A DNA stretch of 51,900 bases from Hypsibius dujardini (GCA_001579985.1 LRSR01004373.1:1-51900), one strand, 5' to 3'. Numbered from the stretch's first letter, positions 18,200 to 30,604 are shown. The notes: generated by a model from the sequence alone, not told the origin. A program made the numbers and translations.

Positions 18200-21115
18200 C
18201 ATTTTGGCGTCTTTTTTCCGCCTCTCTCAGCGTTGACCGCCGCTTGGGAGCGCCGGTGACGGGCGAAAATCTCAAACGCAACTGCCAGAAACACCAACGT
18301 CACCCCGAAGACACCGGCCGGCTTCACCGAATGGCCGTAGATAAAACAAGAAAGCAAAATGGAACAGGCCTGCCGGACCGTCATGATAATGGTAAAAACT
18401 AACGGACCAAACCGTTGGATGGTGAAGTAGATGAAGAGCTGACCGACCGCCGAGGTGACGGACAGCAGGAGGACGTCGCGGAGGAACTCAACGTGCGCGG
18501 CGGCGAAGCGGAAACCGCCGGCGAAGCCGCCGCTCTCGAGGAGACTGATGACGGTGAGGATCACAGAGAAGAGGTTGACGCCGAACATCATCTGCATGGA
18601 GGTCATGCGGTATTCCCGCGACAGCCGGTCCTGCCAGTTGACGGTGAAGCTGTCGCAAACCATGTAGCCGACGAGTACGGCCAGCCCCACGACGGTGGAA
18701 ATGCTGGTCATGCTGCTGTCCGCGGTCCGGCGAGAGTTCAGGAAGATGACCATGCCGATGGAGATGATGGCGGCGGAGATGTACTGGTATTTGGCGTACG
18801 TCTTGCCACTGACCACTTTCCCCATTAACATCACTGTGAGCAAAGATAAAGGAAGGCAGGCAATTACATAGGGAAGCCAGAAATCTCCGGGAAACAGACA
18901 TACATGCTTGTAGGTATAGGCAGACAGATAATGCAGTGAAAGACGAGTAAACAGACAAACAGACAGACAAATAGACAGGCAGGCAGACAGGCAGGCAAAC
19001 AGGCAGACAAACAGACAGACAAACAGACAGACAGACCAAACGATCACAGAAGGAATGCAGACAGACTCACAGACAGGCAGACAAAACAGTCAGAAATAAC
19101 CAATTCCGACAAGCAGAGACGCTTCCGGAACGGAAACGTGAAAGATTCGTGATAATCATGAGACGTCACAAAGACGTCAATTGTACAGGGGATGTAAAAT
19201 GGAAGATAGTCCAAGCAAAACAACTTAAAGGCAGGCAGGCAAATTAGTAAGTTGCTTCAGACAGTAGTTAGTATAGGCAGATAGAGAAAAATGCAAGCAA
19301 ATGTCAAACAGAGAAATGCAAACAGGCAGGCAGATCGGCAAACAGGCAGGCAGATCGGCAAAACGTCAAGCAGATACAGGCAGGCAGGCAATGGCAGACA
19401 TAAAGAGACGAAGACAAGGATGAGAACATAATCATCACGGACATAGGGCAACAGGGAGGTGTAAAAAAAACAAAATATAGACATGCGAACGCAAAGATAG
19501 ACAAAGCAGTGACATCAGTCGACAAAAGCGAGGCCTACCCGGTATGACTTTGGACGCCTTGGCCAAGATCTGCGTGGGAAAGCTGACATACTTCAGCGCC
19601 TCATACTGCAGCCACGAGCTCATCGTGTTGGAGAACGACGCAAACAGGTACTTGTAGTAGGGCGCACGATGCGGCGGCTGGCGATGCCGTGTCAGCAGCA
19701 GATACATTCCACTGATGATGAAGGCGATGATCCGATTCATGAAGACCAGAAACTGCGAGTCGCTGAACCGCTCGCCGCCATCGTACGCCCGCGTGATGAT
19801 CTTCTCCTGGACTACACCCCAGACCAAGTAGGAGAGTTGTAGGCCGAAAAAGCACAAACCCACCATCAGCCAGGGCGGCATCCTCTCGGCCCAGTCGCCG
19901 CCGCCAGCAACGCGTGAAAACGACGACGATGTCTGCTGCTGCGGCTGCTCCAAAGATGAACGTAGTAGTGAAGGGCTCTCCGGATCACGTAAGACATTGC
20001 TGATGTCTGGTCGACCGACAAAACACAACCGCTGCAGGGCGGACCAACGACCTATAAAAGCAGAGCACCGTTACAAAAATTACAAACAGAGATACACTTG
20101 TGGCAAAAATCTTGCGCTAGCCGAATCAAGCACTTTAACTCGGAGCTGTGAACAACAGCCTGGATCGAACGAGTGTAATGGCTTAACTCGGTTAGCGCAA
20201 GGTTTTTGCCGCGTGTGTATCCTAACAGATACGTCACGTGACTTGCGCGTGTTTTCTTTTACTGAATTTTTATTGCATCTTTTAAATTGAACACTATTTA
20301 ATTATTATGATTAAACAGTTAGTGATTAATGAAAAATTAGTAGTTAAACAAAAAAATTAGTTTTTAATAAATTTTTCTTACATATTTTTGTGGAATTTTT
20401 ATTTAATTAAATATTAAATGACGACAAAAATATTTATCAGTAAAATGCTGAATGATGAAAATGTATTTATTACGAGCGGATTGATACGTTAATAAGTATG
20501 TACAAAAAAAATGACGTTTTGCCGCTTGACTGCAGAATTTAAGGATACATTTTTTAATTTAAAGCTTTTTTATGTTTAAAACTACAGCGGCGAGTTGAAA
20601 TTGCAGGCTGTAAGTGTTGCGCGAAGGAGGCACGGAAGTATTGTTCAGCCCTCAAATCGATCCATCAATCAATGGACTAAATTGCCGTGCTAAAATTTCC
20701 GTTTAACAGTTCAATCAATCAATCAATGGACTAAATTGCCGTGCTAAAATGTCCGCTTAACAGTTCAATCAATCGAGGACGAACACCCGATAGAAACGGC
20801 ACATCTTCATCATTTTACAAACTACGAACCTGGTCCATCGGTCGACGGTCCACCACGTGCAAAATAACGCCTCTTCATAAAATATCCCGGGATATAAATT
20901 ACGGCTACTGTTAAGAAATTACGAATGAGATCATACAGCAAAGTCAAGGGGAGATTCTCCACTTTCCTCGTCGGTGACGGCGCTACAGACACCACAGATT
21001 TCCCTCCTTCCACGGCATCCTCCGGCAGTTCTTCCACTGTTTCCACTGGAAAGGCCTCCGCCATGACCAACAATATCGCCAAGACACCGACAATCCACCG
21101 GACACACCGTGCCAT
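18199..21115 (-). CDS. SLC35B2: Golgi PAPS (3'-phosphoadenylyl sulfate) transporter, SLC35B2 type, 477 residues
   Basis: It imports the sulfate donor PAPS into the Golgi for sulfation of glycans and proteins. Exons are 21115-20830, 20051-19539 and 18833-18199; the sum is 1434 bp in frame. Exon 1 encodes an N-terminal hydrophobic leader and the first membrane segment ([19 protein letters not shown]). Exon 2 has the family blocks [34 protein letters not shown] and [19 protein letters not shown]. Exon 3 has [41 protein letters not shown] and [17 protein letters not shown]. The order and membrane segments match the animal protein throughout, with an acidic/Ser insert after exon 1. Introns carry a MITE, a 54-bp tandem repeat and CAGA tracts. 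The apparent extension of exon 3 into 19047 is only the microsatellite read through. Confidence 0.96.
18895..19050. repeat. (CAGA/CAGG)n microsatellite in SLC35B2 intron 2
   Basis: A tetranucleotide tract close to the exon 3 acceptor. A more degenerate CAGG/CAAA stretch continues at 19230-19400. Confidence 0.9.
20094..20219. mobile_element. 126-bp MITE, TGGCAAAA family, copy 1
   Basis: Terminal inverted repeats begin ACAC.TGTGGCAAAAATCTTGCGC and continue CTAGCCGAATCAAG, about 38 bp. Copies are at 34185-34303 and 38116-38237, and a longer relative is at 35924-36309. It lies in SLC35B2 intron 1 just before exon 2. Confidence 0.9.
20662..20769. repeat. 54-bp tandem repeat, two copies
   Basis: The two units differ at only a few bases. 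Each has ATGGACTAAATTGCCGTGC and ends AACAGTTCAAT. SLC35B2 intron 1. Confidence 0.9.
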
Positions 21116-21902
21116 CTTGATGTCTGTAACAGTCTCCCCGGGCTAGAGAAGTCTTCCTGACTGTCCTGCAAACGTCTCTCCACGAGCAACCATTCGCATG
21201 CAACTTGTAATCAGTTTTATAAAAACCAATCCCTCCACCTCCACACAGTAAAAAATCCCGCCGCAACCGCAGTCGTCATCACGGTGGAGTCAAGGCAGAA
21301 TGGAAATCCTGACGACGTCGATCGATAAACGCGCGTGTCGTAAAACAGAAGCAATGAAATTACTCATTAAACTAAATCTTACGGATTCTTCGGAGAAAAC
21401 GTGGAGGTGATTGGGAGTTCCACGTCAGCATCCTGTGCCATATGGCAGGATAAAATCTCGGATCTCCCACGGACGTTGAACCGGAAGAACAAACAACAGA
21501 TTCAAAAAAAAACCCACAACAGTCTTAGCGTGGATACAGTCTTGTGGTATGGAATTTATACCGTGTCTCAGAATCACTCAAATCAAGCGACAAGATTGCT
21601 GGTTTGTGGTCAGCCTACCAACAGCAGTCAATCAAAACCGCATTTGACGACAGAGGGCGCTGTAGGCGTGCTACAGTTTGACCAGAAGCATAGCCGGAAG
21701 AGGGTTTTTGAAGCTTTTTTCTCGGTCCACTACTGGCCCCTACGACTTCTTGCTTGGCCCGAATAAAAATGGTTCACCTCATTAGATCAAATATATCGTT
21801 CAAGTTCAAATTTCGTCTTGCTGCAACCGAAAACGTCATCAATAAGAGCGAAGAATAGATTCAGCGGTTTCCAGACCATTCCTACAAGCATCAAGCGTGA
21901 GA
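21116..21902. promoter_or_regulatory. Divergent intergenic region, SLC35B2 and secreted-protein gene A
   Basis: It holds the presumed promoters of both genes. No open frame here has a recognisable product and no TATA box stands out. Confidence 0.4.
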
Positions 21903-23235
21903 ATGGCCGATTCCCACTTAACTGTACTTGTAACCCTTATTTTCATTATAATTTACGATCTTGCCGTACCAGTAGCCACAGTCGTGCCTCGACCATCCTA
22001 CGCACGGTATCTACGTCGATGGAGTTGTGTCAGTCCGCTGATCCGACAAGCCAGCTTCAACGCCACCAACTGCGCCTATTGGACGGCCTTCTGTCGCAAC
22101 GACTCATCCCTCACCATTTGGCCAGAACAACGGAGCCTGGTGGGAAAGTTCCTCTGCATTCCGGGCGATCCGCCGTACGCATTCGGCAACAGTTCCTACG
22201 GGCAGTGTACGCCCTTCACTTTCATCGGCATCTCCCAGGTGCCGACGGTGACGAACCCTTCAGGCGTCACGCAAGTGACGGTGCCGTGCAATTTCCCCGC
22301 GAATACAATCATTACCGGAACGGCGACACCGAAGTTACTGGTGCGAAGAAAACAACAAATTAATCAATCAAGCGATGTGTCAGCATGTGGTTTACAGTAA
22401 ATGAGATTGTCTTCAGGCATCACCGCTTCCGGCCACCGTGGTCAGTCCGTATGTGTGGTACCTCACGGTGGTGGCCAGTAGTAACGGAGACTTCAGCCCG
22501 AATTACATTGCCCCCGATGGGTCGGGAGGCTTCAAGACGACCGGTGTACGGCCGCCGTTCGACACCGTCCAGATCATTTCCGTGCTCGTCCAGGACACCT
22601 TGACCGACTTCATCTCCAACGCCATCAACATCACGGTATACCGGTTCATTCCTCAACATGCACAACCTAGTAGGCACAGAAAAACATACCCATTCCGAAT
22701 ATTAATAGATTTTCGATTCCCAGTTTGTCCTGAAAACCTGCTCCCTACGAATAACCGGTCCGGCTTCCTTCCAAATCTGCAACTCACTCTTAACTGGCAC
22801 GACCATCCCGAGCGCGAGCTACCTGGTAAAACAATAAAGCACCAACCACCAAGACTGTATTAATTGTAATGTGACATTGTAATGGATTTAGATTGCTCCT
22901 GTGCCGCCGGGTCCGGGAACGGGCACCACCACGACAATATTTTGGGATGATCCCGTTCTGGTCAGCAGCACCAACGGTGACACCACCAACTACCTCAAGT
23001 CTCAACAGGGGGGCACCTACCAAATTCCCAATACCATCACCACCGCTCCAGACATCACCGAAGTGCAGGTGTACACGATCACAGCCACCGATACCGCGGC
23101 CGGAAGTAACTTTGTTCCAGTAACTCGGACGATTACGGTACGATCGGTCTGCGGACCAATACGTCAATCAAGCGATTCGGTCCGCTGACCAGTTTGCATA
23201 AATTCGTTCAGGTCATCCTCAATGCCGGATGTTGA
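21903..23235 (+). CDS. Secreted protein of unknown family, tandem copy A, 342 residues
   Basis: Exons are 21903-22340, 22417-22635, 22724-22825, 22892-23137 and 23212-23235, all in phase 0 with GT-AG borders. The N-terminus MADSHLTVLVTLIFIIIYDL is a signal peptide. The mature protein has scattered Cys, several N-glycosylation sites (FNATN, RNDSS), and beta-rich stretches (VSPYVWYLTVVASSNGDF, VQVYTITATDTAAG). There is no membrane segment or anchor at the end (VILNAGC). I recognise no domain. The ATG at 21903 is preferred because it starts directly before the hydrophobic leader. A second copy follows at 23995. The protein may be an extracellular matrix, venom-like or defence protein; nothing in the sequence decides. 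Confidence 0.82.
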
Positions 23236-23359
23236 GGAGGAGTCGGGTCTTCGACAAGGGCCAGGCAAAAAGCTCTCCATTCAAGAAAAAAGCAACAGTA
23301 GAAACATCGCCTACAAAAGTCGGAAACAGCTTCCGTCAGAGGAGAAGAGATCTGCCGAA

Positions 23360-23446
23360 TAGAAAATAGGCGACACGAATTACTCGCTCTATTTCGTCCC
23401 TTACCTGGCGGCAGGCATGGCTTTTTCTTCCTTCGGGAAGCAGACA
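23360..23446 (-). pseudogene. Fragment of the RPL14 3' coding end
   Basis: This stretch matches, with substitutions, the minus-strand end of RPL14 at 26148-26215 (shared blocks CTCGCTCTA, GGCGGCAGGC/GGCGGCGGGC and CTTCCTTCGG). Stops and shifts make it non-functional. It lies after gene A exactly as the real RPL14 end lies after gene B, so it was duplicated together with the gene. Confidence 0.75.
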
Positions 23447-23453
23447 TTTTGTT

Positions 23454-23512
23454 CATGTCTGATCGACCGACATGATAGCATCACAGAACCGCTGCAGGGC
23501 GGACCATATCAA
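23454..23512 (-). pseudogene. Short fragment resembling the start of SLC35B2 exon 2
   Basis: It shares the 19-bp block AACCGCTGCAGGGCGGACC and a TGTCTG.TCGACCGACA block with 19998-20045. It is directly joined to the RPL14 fragment, so the DNA between the two secreted-protein genes is a mosaic. Confidence 0.55.
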
Positions 23513-23994
23513 CCTACCGTACAACACCAGACAACGTTATTAAAAACTGCTGGTCGAGGTAGCAGTCTTAGCCAAAGGCAGTGTTCAACTGTTCATATCA
23601 CTATAGACTATTCTTGGTTTTTGAATATATATTTATTAATTTACTAAAACCGTAAATATTTATCTATTAGAATGTTTATTTGTTTTGTACATGCGCACCA
23701 GTGATGCAAATAATAAAAATCGCGTTTACCTGCAGGTGGCGCTGTTTCAGTTCGCGCCGACTGCCTTACTGTTGACCTGAATGACGGAAGGCTCGCATAA
23801 ATTAGGTCGCTCGCATTCGCATACATAGACAATGCATGCTCAGATTCATCATGTTGCGGATTCTTGATCAATACACACCACCATTGTCGCTACTAACGTT
23901 TCCCTTCAACAAAACGTCAGCAAAATATTATACCAACACAACGAACGATTCAGCGGTCCGCGGATCGATCCCGAGAGCCTAAGCGCCATCAGAG

Positions 23995-25984
23995 ATGCCC
24001 AATTCCCGGTTGCCTGTATTCTCCCTCATACTTGTATTTATCGTTCGGTTTTATTATACGGAGGCAGCCTTTGCCGTACCAGCGGCCACGGTCGTGCCTC
24101 GACCGACCTACGCACGGTACCTACTCAGACGGAGTTGTGTCAGTCCGCTGATCCGACAAGCCAGCTTCAACGCCACCAACTGCGCCTATTGGACGGCCTT
24201 CTGTCGCAACGACTCATCCCTCACTATTTGGCCAGAACAACGGAGCCTGGTGGGAAAGTTCCTCTGCATTCCGGGCGATCCGCCGTATGCATTCGGCAAC
24301 AGTTCCTACGGGCAGTGTACGCCCTTCACTTTCATCGGCATCTCCCAGGTGCCGACGGTGACGAACCCTTCAGGCGTCACGCAAGTGACGGTGCCGTGCA
24401 ATTTCCCCGCGAATACAATCATCACCGGAACGGCGACACCGAAATTGCTGGTGCGAAAAACATGAACTAATCAATCAATTGACGCGGTAACTTGTGCCGC
24501 CATTTTCGCATCGATGTGGGAGCATATGTTTTAAAAGGCCGTTAGTTGATTGGTTGATTGGTTGAAAAATGGTCTTTAGAACCCTTCAGGCCAAATTTTA
24601 GACCAAAATTCCGGCTTTTCATTTTGAAACAAGCAATTTTGAATATAACTTGAAATCAGATACTTTATCACGTGTTGATTTATAATTTAGTTTAAGTCAG
24701 AAAATGTGTACACTAATCATTTTAAATCAACGGGGAATTCAATTCAATTCTGATTTAAAGTACCGAAAAACAGCATAAATATATTATATTATATATATAT
24801 ATTCGAATAAAATATACTTTGGTCAATTTCTTAAAGTCAATTCAGAAGATGTACAGTATTTAAACGCTAGATGCAATGCACTCATGATACCAGACACATG
24901 TACTGTTGGCACTGGAAACCGTTGAGTGGGCGATTAATGGTTTGCCGAAACAGTACTCTGTCTGCCTTCCTTCCTTCTTATATCGGTTTTGCCCTGTTTG
25001 TGTAAAACAATCAGCAAAAAAAGATATAATGAAAAAAAAGCGTTCCCAGTCGGAATTGAACCGCCGACCTTCTGATTGTTATCGTTACAATATGGCAACA
25101 CTTGCTGTGTTATTGCGTGCTCCCTTCACTGATTACCTGTTTGTTACAGAAGTCTTGTCTATTTTCAGGCATCGCCACTTCCAGACACTTTGGTAAGTCC
25201 GTATGTGTGGTACCTCACGGTGGTGGCCAGCAGTAACGGAGACTTCAGCCCGAATTACATTGCCCCCGATGGGACGGGAGGCTTCAAGACGACCGGTGTA
25301 CGGCCGCCGTTCGACACTGTCCAGATCATTTCCGTGCTCGTCCAGGACACCTTGACCGACTTCATCTCCAACGCCATCAACATCACGGTATATCGGTTCA
25401 TTCCTCAAAACGCGCAACTTCCTAGGCACAGAAAAACATACCCATTCCGAATATTAATAGATTTTCGATTCACCAGTTTGTCCTGAAAACCTGCTCCCTA
25501 CGAATAACCGGTCCGGCTTCCTTCCAAATCTGCAACTCACTCTCAACTGACACGACCATCCCGAGCGCGAGCTACCTGGTATAACAATAAAGCACCAACC
25601 ACCAAGGCCGTATTCATTGTAATGTGAAACTGTAATGGATTTAGATTGCTCCTGTGCCGCCGGGTCCGGGAACGGGTACAACGACAATAGTTTGGGATGA
25701 TCCGGTCCTAATCAGCAGCACCAACGGCGACACCATTAACTACCTCCAGTCCCAACAGGGAGGCACCTATGAAATACCCACCACCGTCATAACCAAACCG
25801 ACTATCACTGAAGTGCAAGTTTACACTCTTTCGGCGACAGACACCGCGGCCGGAAGTAATTTTTTAGCAGCGACTCGAACGGTTACGGTATGATCGGTCT
25901 GCGGACCAATCCAGCAATCAAACAATTCGGTCCGCTGACCAGTTGCACAAATTCTTCCAGGTAATTCTCAATACCGGATGTTGA
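23995..25984 (+). CDS. Secreted protein of unknown family, tandem copy B, 347 residues
   Basis: Exons are 23995-24450, 25169-25387, 25477-25578, 25645-25887 and 25961-25984, all phase 0, with the same structure as copy A. The signal peptide (MPNSRLPVFSLILVFIVRFY) differs clearly from that of copy A, whereas the rest of exon 1 and exons 2-3 are almost identical at DNA level. Exon 4 is again more diverged and one codon shorter. Intron 1 is 718 bp against 76 bp in copy A, because a SINE-like element lies in it. The protein ends VILNTGC. No frame damage is seen, so both copies are probably functional. It converges on RPL14 with 170 bp between stop codons. Confidence 0.82.
24600..25085 (-). mobile_element. 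tRNA-derived SINE, reverse copy, in intron 1 of copy B
   Basis: A B-box GGTTCAATTCC is read on the minus strand at 25062-25052. The following body matches the element at 36420-36935 in the other orientation over several hundred bases (shared blocks around GGTTTGCC/AACGGTTTCCA, TGCAATGCA, ACTTTGGTCA and the CACGTGTTGATTT end). The tRNA-like 5' half is degenerate. This insertion explains the long intron 1 of copy B. Confidence 0.75.
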
Positions 25985-26154
25985 GTAGGAACCGCCGGGA
26001 ACGATATCAGACGGAAAACTCTTCATTTCAAGACCGATCACCACTTCTACTACCACGGCAGTGAAAATAGTAGAAACATCGCGCGCACGAAAATCGGAGT
26101 CTCCCGCCAGAGAAAAAAATCTTAACAGAAAATGGGAGTCACAGATTTCTCGCT

Positions 26155-27718
26155 CTACTTCTTCGCTTCCTTGGCGGCGGGCTTGGCTTTTACTTCCTTC
26201 GGTGCAGCGGCGGCGGGCTTGACCTCCTTCTTGGCGGCGGCAGGCTTGGCTCCCTTTGCCGCGGGTTTCTTTCCACCGGCGGCGGAGGCTTTCTTCACAT
26301 TAGCTTGGTGCTTCAGTTTTCCCAACTCCAGACGGACAATCTTATTCCTCTACACAAGCACCAAAGCGAACACATGTGACAATGCAATCAATAAATCAGA
26401 GACAAATATCAAACATGGGAAGAAACAGTTAATTCTTACCGTCTGTTTTGCACGCATAAGCTTGTACCGGTCAAAGTCGGACAAATTCGCCTTCTGCAAA
26501 AGAAAGAGGCATGATTTCTTAAAAAATCGCTTCTTCGGCGAAATAAAACAAAAAGCTAGCAAACACGGAAAGCCAAACACGGTGGTGAAACATCTTTCTC
26601 AGCACTCTGCAAGGGAGAATTACCAACCCATTCCATCATTCCTTAGACGGCTGATGGGAAGGTGTATTAGTAAATCAATGAACAAAAAGTAACGTAATTC
26701 AATATAGTTGAGAAATCGGCAATCAAATTTCAACAAGATAAAATCAGTCTGGTAATTTTTGGAAACTAATTGGTAACCGCGAACCTCAGTAAGAGCTTGT
26801 CCTCATTCGTCATCAGACCCGAAAGATGAAAACATCATTGGTTCGACTTACGTTCCGTGGAAAGCGCTGAGCATTAAGAAAACAAATCGACGCTCCCAAT
26901 TGCGCACAAAAAGAAATAATCGTTCATTATTTCTAGCCAAAAGATTGCAATTGCAGTTACATTAATATTGAATGAAGACCGAACAGCTGAGGAAGTAATT
27001 GGATCAAGCAATACAACAATCAACGTGGTTATTTTCAATCTGGACGGAAAGAAGCAAGAACCAAATCAATCAATCAATCGCATCAAAGCGAGGAATAATC
27101 TGAATACACGCAAGAATGCAGTCGATCCAACTTCACGCGTTGACCTCAAGGATAACAATTTCAAACCGCCGACCACACTAACCTTCTCATTGCGCTCCAG
27201 CTTCTTCGCCCAGTTGGACTCCTTCCACTGTTCATCGATCTTTGCCACCTCCCATGCCTTCAACACAGTCTTCCGGCGCGCCGAATGTTGCACATCAATC
27301 TTATACTTGGTCAGGTGGACGTTCTGAAATGACACCACCTGTCTCCGCACTTTCGGTCCGTCGAAGAGACCCTAAAAGCAACCGAAAAACCCCTCAAAAT
27401 CGGACCACTCCTCAAAGAACTCGCAAAACGGGTCGCGGTCTTTTCAGTCGCGAAAGTATCTACAGAGTCGGATTTAGACGGCATTTCCTATCACAATTTG
27501 GATCATCATGTTCATGGCAACTAGAAAGTGCGGTGTGCGAGCAGGACATACTCTGTTCTGGTCGATCACATCGATGATGGCGCCCAGTTTGCCCGCATCC
27601 TGGCCCTTTGCCACATATGCCACACGGCCGATCTCCACAGTCTTTGAGAAGCCCTGCGAAAAAGGAAATCCGTCAGCCCCTTCGAAAAGGCTCAACACCT
27701 CGGCCAAGAACGTACCAT
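26155..27718 (-). CDS. RPL14: 60S ribosomal protein eL14 (RPL14), 180 residues
   Basis: This is a large ribosomal subunit protein. Exons are 27718-27716 (coding ATG only), 27653-27552, 27371-27183, 26493-26440 and 26349-26155; the sum is 543 bp. Exon 2 gives the conserved KOW-like N-terminal region [13 protein letters not shown] and IIDVIDQNR. Exon 3 holds [19 protein letters not shown] and [18 protein letters not shown]. Exon 4 is [14 protein letters not shown]. The C-terminus is the usual Lys/Ala/Pro-rich tail. Upstream of the ATG lies a pyrimidine tract (TTCTTTTTGC region) that could be a 5'TOP start. A first coding exon of just the start codon is common for ribosomal protein genes. Confidence 0.97.
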
Positions 27719-28480
27719 TTTGAATTGATGGAATAAGCTCCGGGTGAGGTGCAAAAAGAATCAAAACGGAAGAAGAACCGGAGATAGAGAGAGAGCCAAG
27801 TGGCGAAATTCAATTTCGCAGGCAAAATAAAATTTCCCCGGTTATGTGGCGTTATCAGTAGAAACGAAAACGGTTTAATGGGTTGTGTGCTTTAATGAAT
27901 CGGGGTGATTTGCTTGTTATAACCACAGATATGTGACAGTCAAATGTGGGGGATTTTAACTAGACCGCTTCAATGATAGTCTAGCGACACGCAAGTTGCA
28001 TGCGGCAAGCGTGTCATTAGCCGTAGCCCGGTTTGTGACGTCATCGCGGACCTGCAGGCGGCGCCACTTTCTCGTCTTCGTTTCATACATGTGTAATCTG
28101 GTCAGCTGATCTAGCCTAGTTGGTCCATTCCCTTTGCTCGTACTTGAAAAATTAGCATTCTCGGGCCTTGAAGCCGCCTTCGGGAGATTTGTTCTGTTAT
28201 TGGTCGGCTGAAAGCTTCGGATAGTTTTAAACGCGGGAAACACGCAATTCTTCTCTGTCCTTGCAGCGAACAGCACTACAAGACAAGACGAACTTTGTTC
28301 GCGTACTTCTGCAACTTCTGTTATCGTAGTGTCAAAGATGATTAAATTCACAGTGGATCGAAGTCTCACAGTGTACAGTACAGAATGAAAAGATGAAGAC
28401 CATGCGCACGCAATAAGTAAGTTCATGCGCTCTTCGTTCTTCCCCACGAAAAGACGTCCCATCCAAAAAGAAATCATCCA
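27719..28480. promoter_or_regulatory. RPL14 upstream region with a CRE palindrome
   Basis: A TGACGTCA cyclic-AMP-response-type site is at 28036-28043, about 320 bp before the RPL14 start. The rest is the space to the SLY1 stop. A 173-codon minus-strand open frame crosses it but shows no domain. Confidence 0.4.
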
Positions 28481-30563
28481 CTAGTGCGTCTGCTTTCCAA
28501 GCATGGTGAGCTGAAGAGATAAAAAACAGTCGTTCATTTAAAAAACCTCTAAATGTGTTGCATGGGAATTTTCAGCAACTTCCGTGGAACGACATACCTG
28601 ATGCAGGAAAGATTCTGCATTGAGGAGCTCCGTACATCCATATGTTATCCTCTTCGCCGTCCCCGTTGATCGGTTCTGTTTGAGCGGGGATAAAAATATA
28701 CAGCCAGGTGTGAATTAACTGCACCCGTCACAAATACGCATTACCTTGTAGTCAACTAAATTTTGGTATTCCATGAAACACCCTCCCCCGACCATGAAAA
28801 CAATCGCGTCCGGATAGGACTGCCTGTTTTTCGCCAGTGTTGCTCTGAAAAACCAGAAAGAGACACGTCGTGCGTTTCGTTTCTTGTCGACGAGCATGTG
28901 AGCGAACTGCTCAAGAAAACTCAAGAATGACTCACGGGTCAGGTGCTCGAATGGCTTTTGGGTCGAAGTACCGGTACTCCTCCACTTCAGTGAGGGATTT
29001 CCGTTCCATGAGGCCGTCAACAATTCTCGTAATCGGCAAGTCCTGCAACGCGGTTATTATGATTTATAAATCAAACCTTTGAAACGAGCAGACCATGACA
29101 CTTACGTGTTTTTTGACGGCAAAATTTTTAACGCCTTCCATGACGAACTGCGAGCCTTGATTCATCAATTTAGAAAACATTCTGAAATCAAGGCAGCAAA
29201 GATTAGTGCAACAAAGCAAACACTCAATGCTATAATATAACATAATTGTCACTTACTGGACTGCAACTGGACCTCCTCCTCCGTACTGTGGCTGCTGAAC
29301 CGGCGATGTCTTGCTGAATGTTCTGGAGGGAGGCAATAAAATCCGATTGTTATGTCACAACTACACGTATCAGCTCAGGCATGTAGATCCTTCGACGGAT
29401 AGGTAGTAGATAGGTAGTAAATAGGTAGTATGCATGTAAACAGACAGGCAGGCAGGCAGGCAGGCAGACAGGCAGACAGGCAGACAGACAGACAGACAGA
29501 CAGACAGACACAAACACACAGGCAGTCAGACAGACAGACAGACAGACAGACACAAACACACAGGCAGTCAGACAGACAAGACAGACAGACAGACAGACAG
29601 ACACAAACACACAGGCAGTCAGACAGACAAGACAGACAGGCAGGCAGGCAGCCCCTGTAACACTTACTTCCACCGTCTGATGTGATGGAAAGGAGCCATG
29701 TCACAACCACTCTTTTCGAGTAGCTCTGTGAACTGCTTCACTTGCGCCTGTGATGAAGAAAAGTTCCACGTGAAAACCAATTCTCGTGACAACAGACATT
29801 TATGACGCAACTCCAGCATACATCAGTGACGTGCGGCGTGCAGACGTAGTAAATTAGGAATAGTCGCATCTTATCCTCCGGATTTCCAGCTGAATAGACA
29901 AGATTCTTTGCAAATTCTTATGACGATACCAAGATGTCTGTATCTCCTTACCGAGTGGATCGGATAGGAGCTCCACAAGAGACTCATCCTAAGGGCCAAA
30001 TGAATAATCATCTACACTGTAGATTTGTATTTGTCACGCATAAACGCGGCCATATTTACTTACCGTGCTACGTCTAGCCATCAATTTTTCTTCCATTTCG
30101 AAAAATATGTCTAAACGTCGGGCCTACAATGCAGCAATTCCAGTACCATAAGGGAAACACATTAACTAAGCGACAGGCTTGAGTATATTCGACATCAAAA
30201 AGTTTTAGCACGCTACTAATTACTAGTTACGAACCTTAATTCGTTCCAACAACGCGGTAGCCAAATTGGTGTGCAAATTGATATTACTTTTTCTCTCGAG
30301 CAGCTCAGGCAGAGATCTAACAATACGACAACAAAATTTCAAAATGCATTGAGCCACTTTTGATAGTGCATGGAGCTTACGTCATTGCGGACGTCAGTTT
30401 CACAGTGTTGTCCGATAACAGGTAGACCGTCTCATCAGTTTCTGCGTCCAGACCCTGCAAAAAATTTTAATTACAGCAGAATCAGGCTTTGTCGAACTAT
30501 CTGTCTGTTAGTCTGTCTATCTGTCATTCTGCTTGTTTCTGTCGGTCTGTTTGTTTGTTTGTT

Positions 30564-30604
<41 letters not shown>

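Noticed and set aside
18834-19047. Apparent N-terminal extension of SLC35B2 exon 3 with a Cys-rich leader
   Set aside because: The acceptor CACAG at 18838-18834 and the conserved VMLMGK start of the exon show that the extension is intron and repeat.
28036-28043. TGACGTCA as proof of cAMP control of RPL14
   Set aside because: An 8-bp motif alone does not show function; listed only as part of the upstream region.
27956-28477. 173-codon minus-strand frame between RPL14 and SLY1
   Set aside because: No domain, covers the RPL14 promoter region, and there is no splice or start support.
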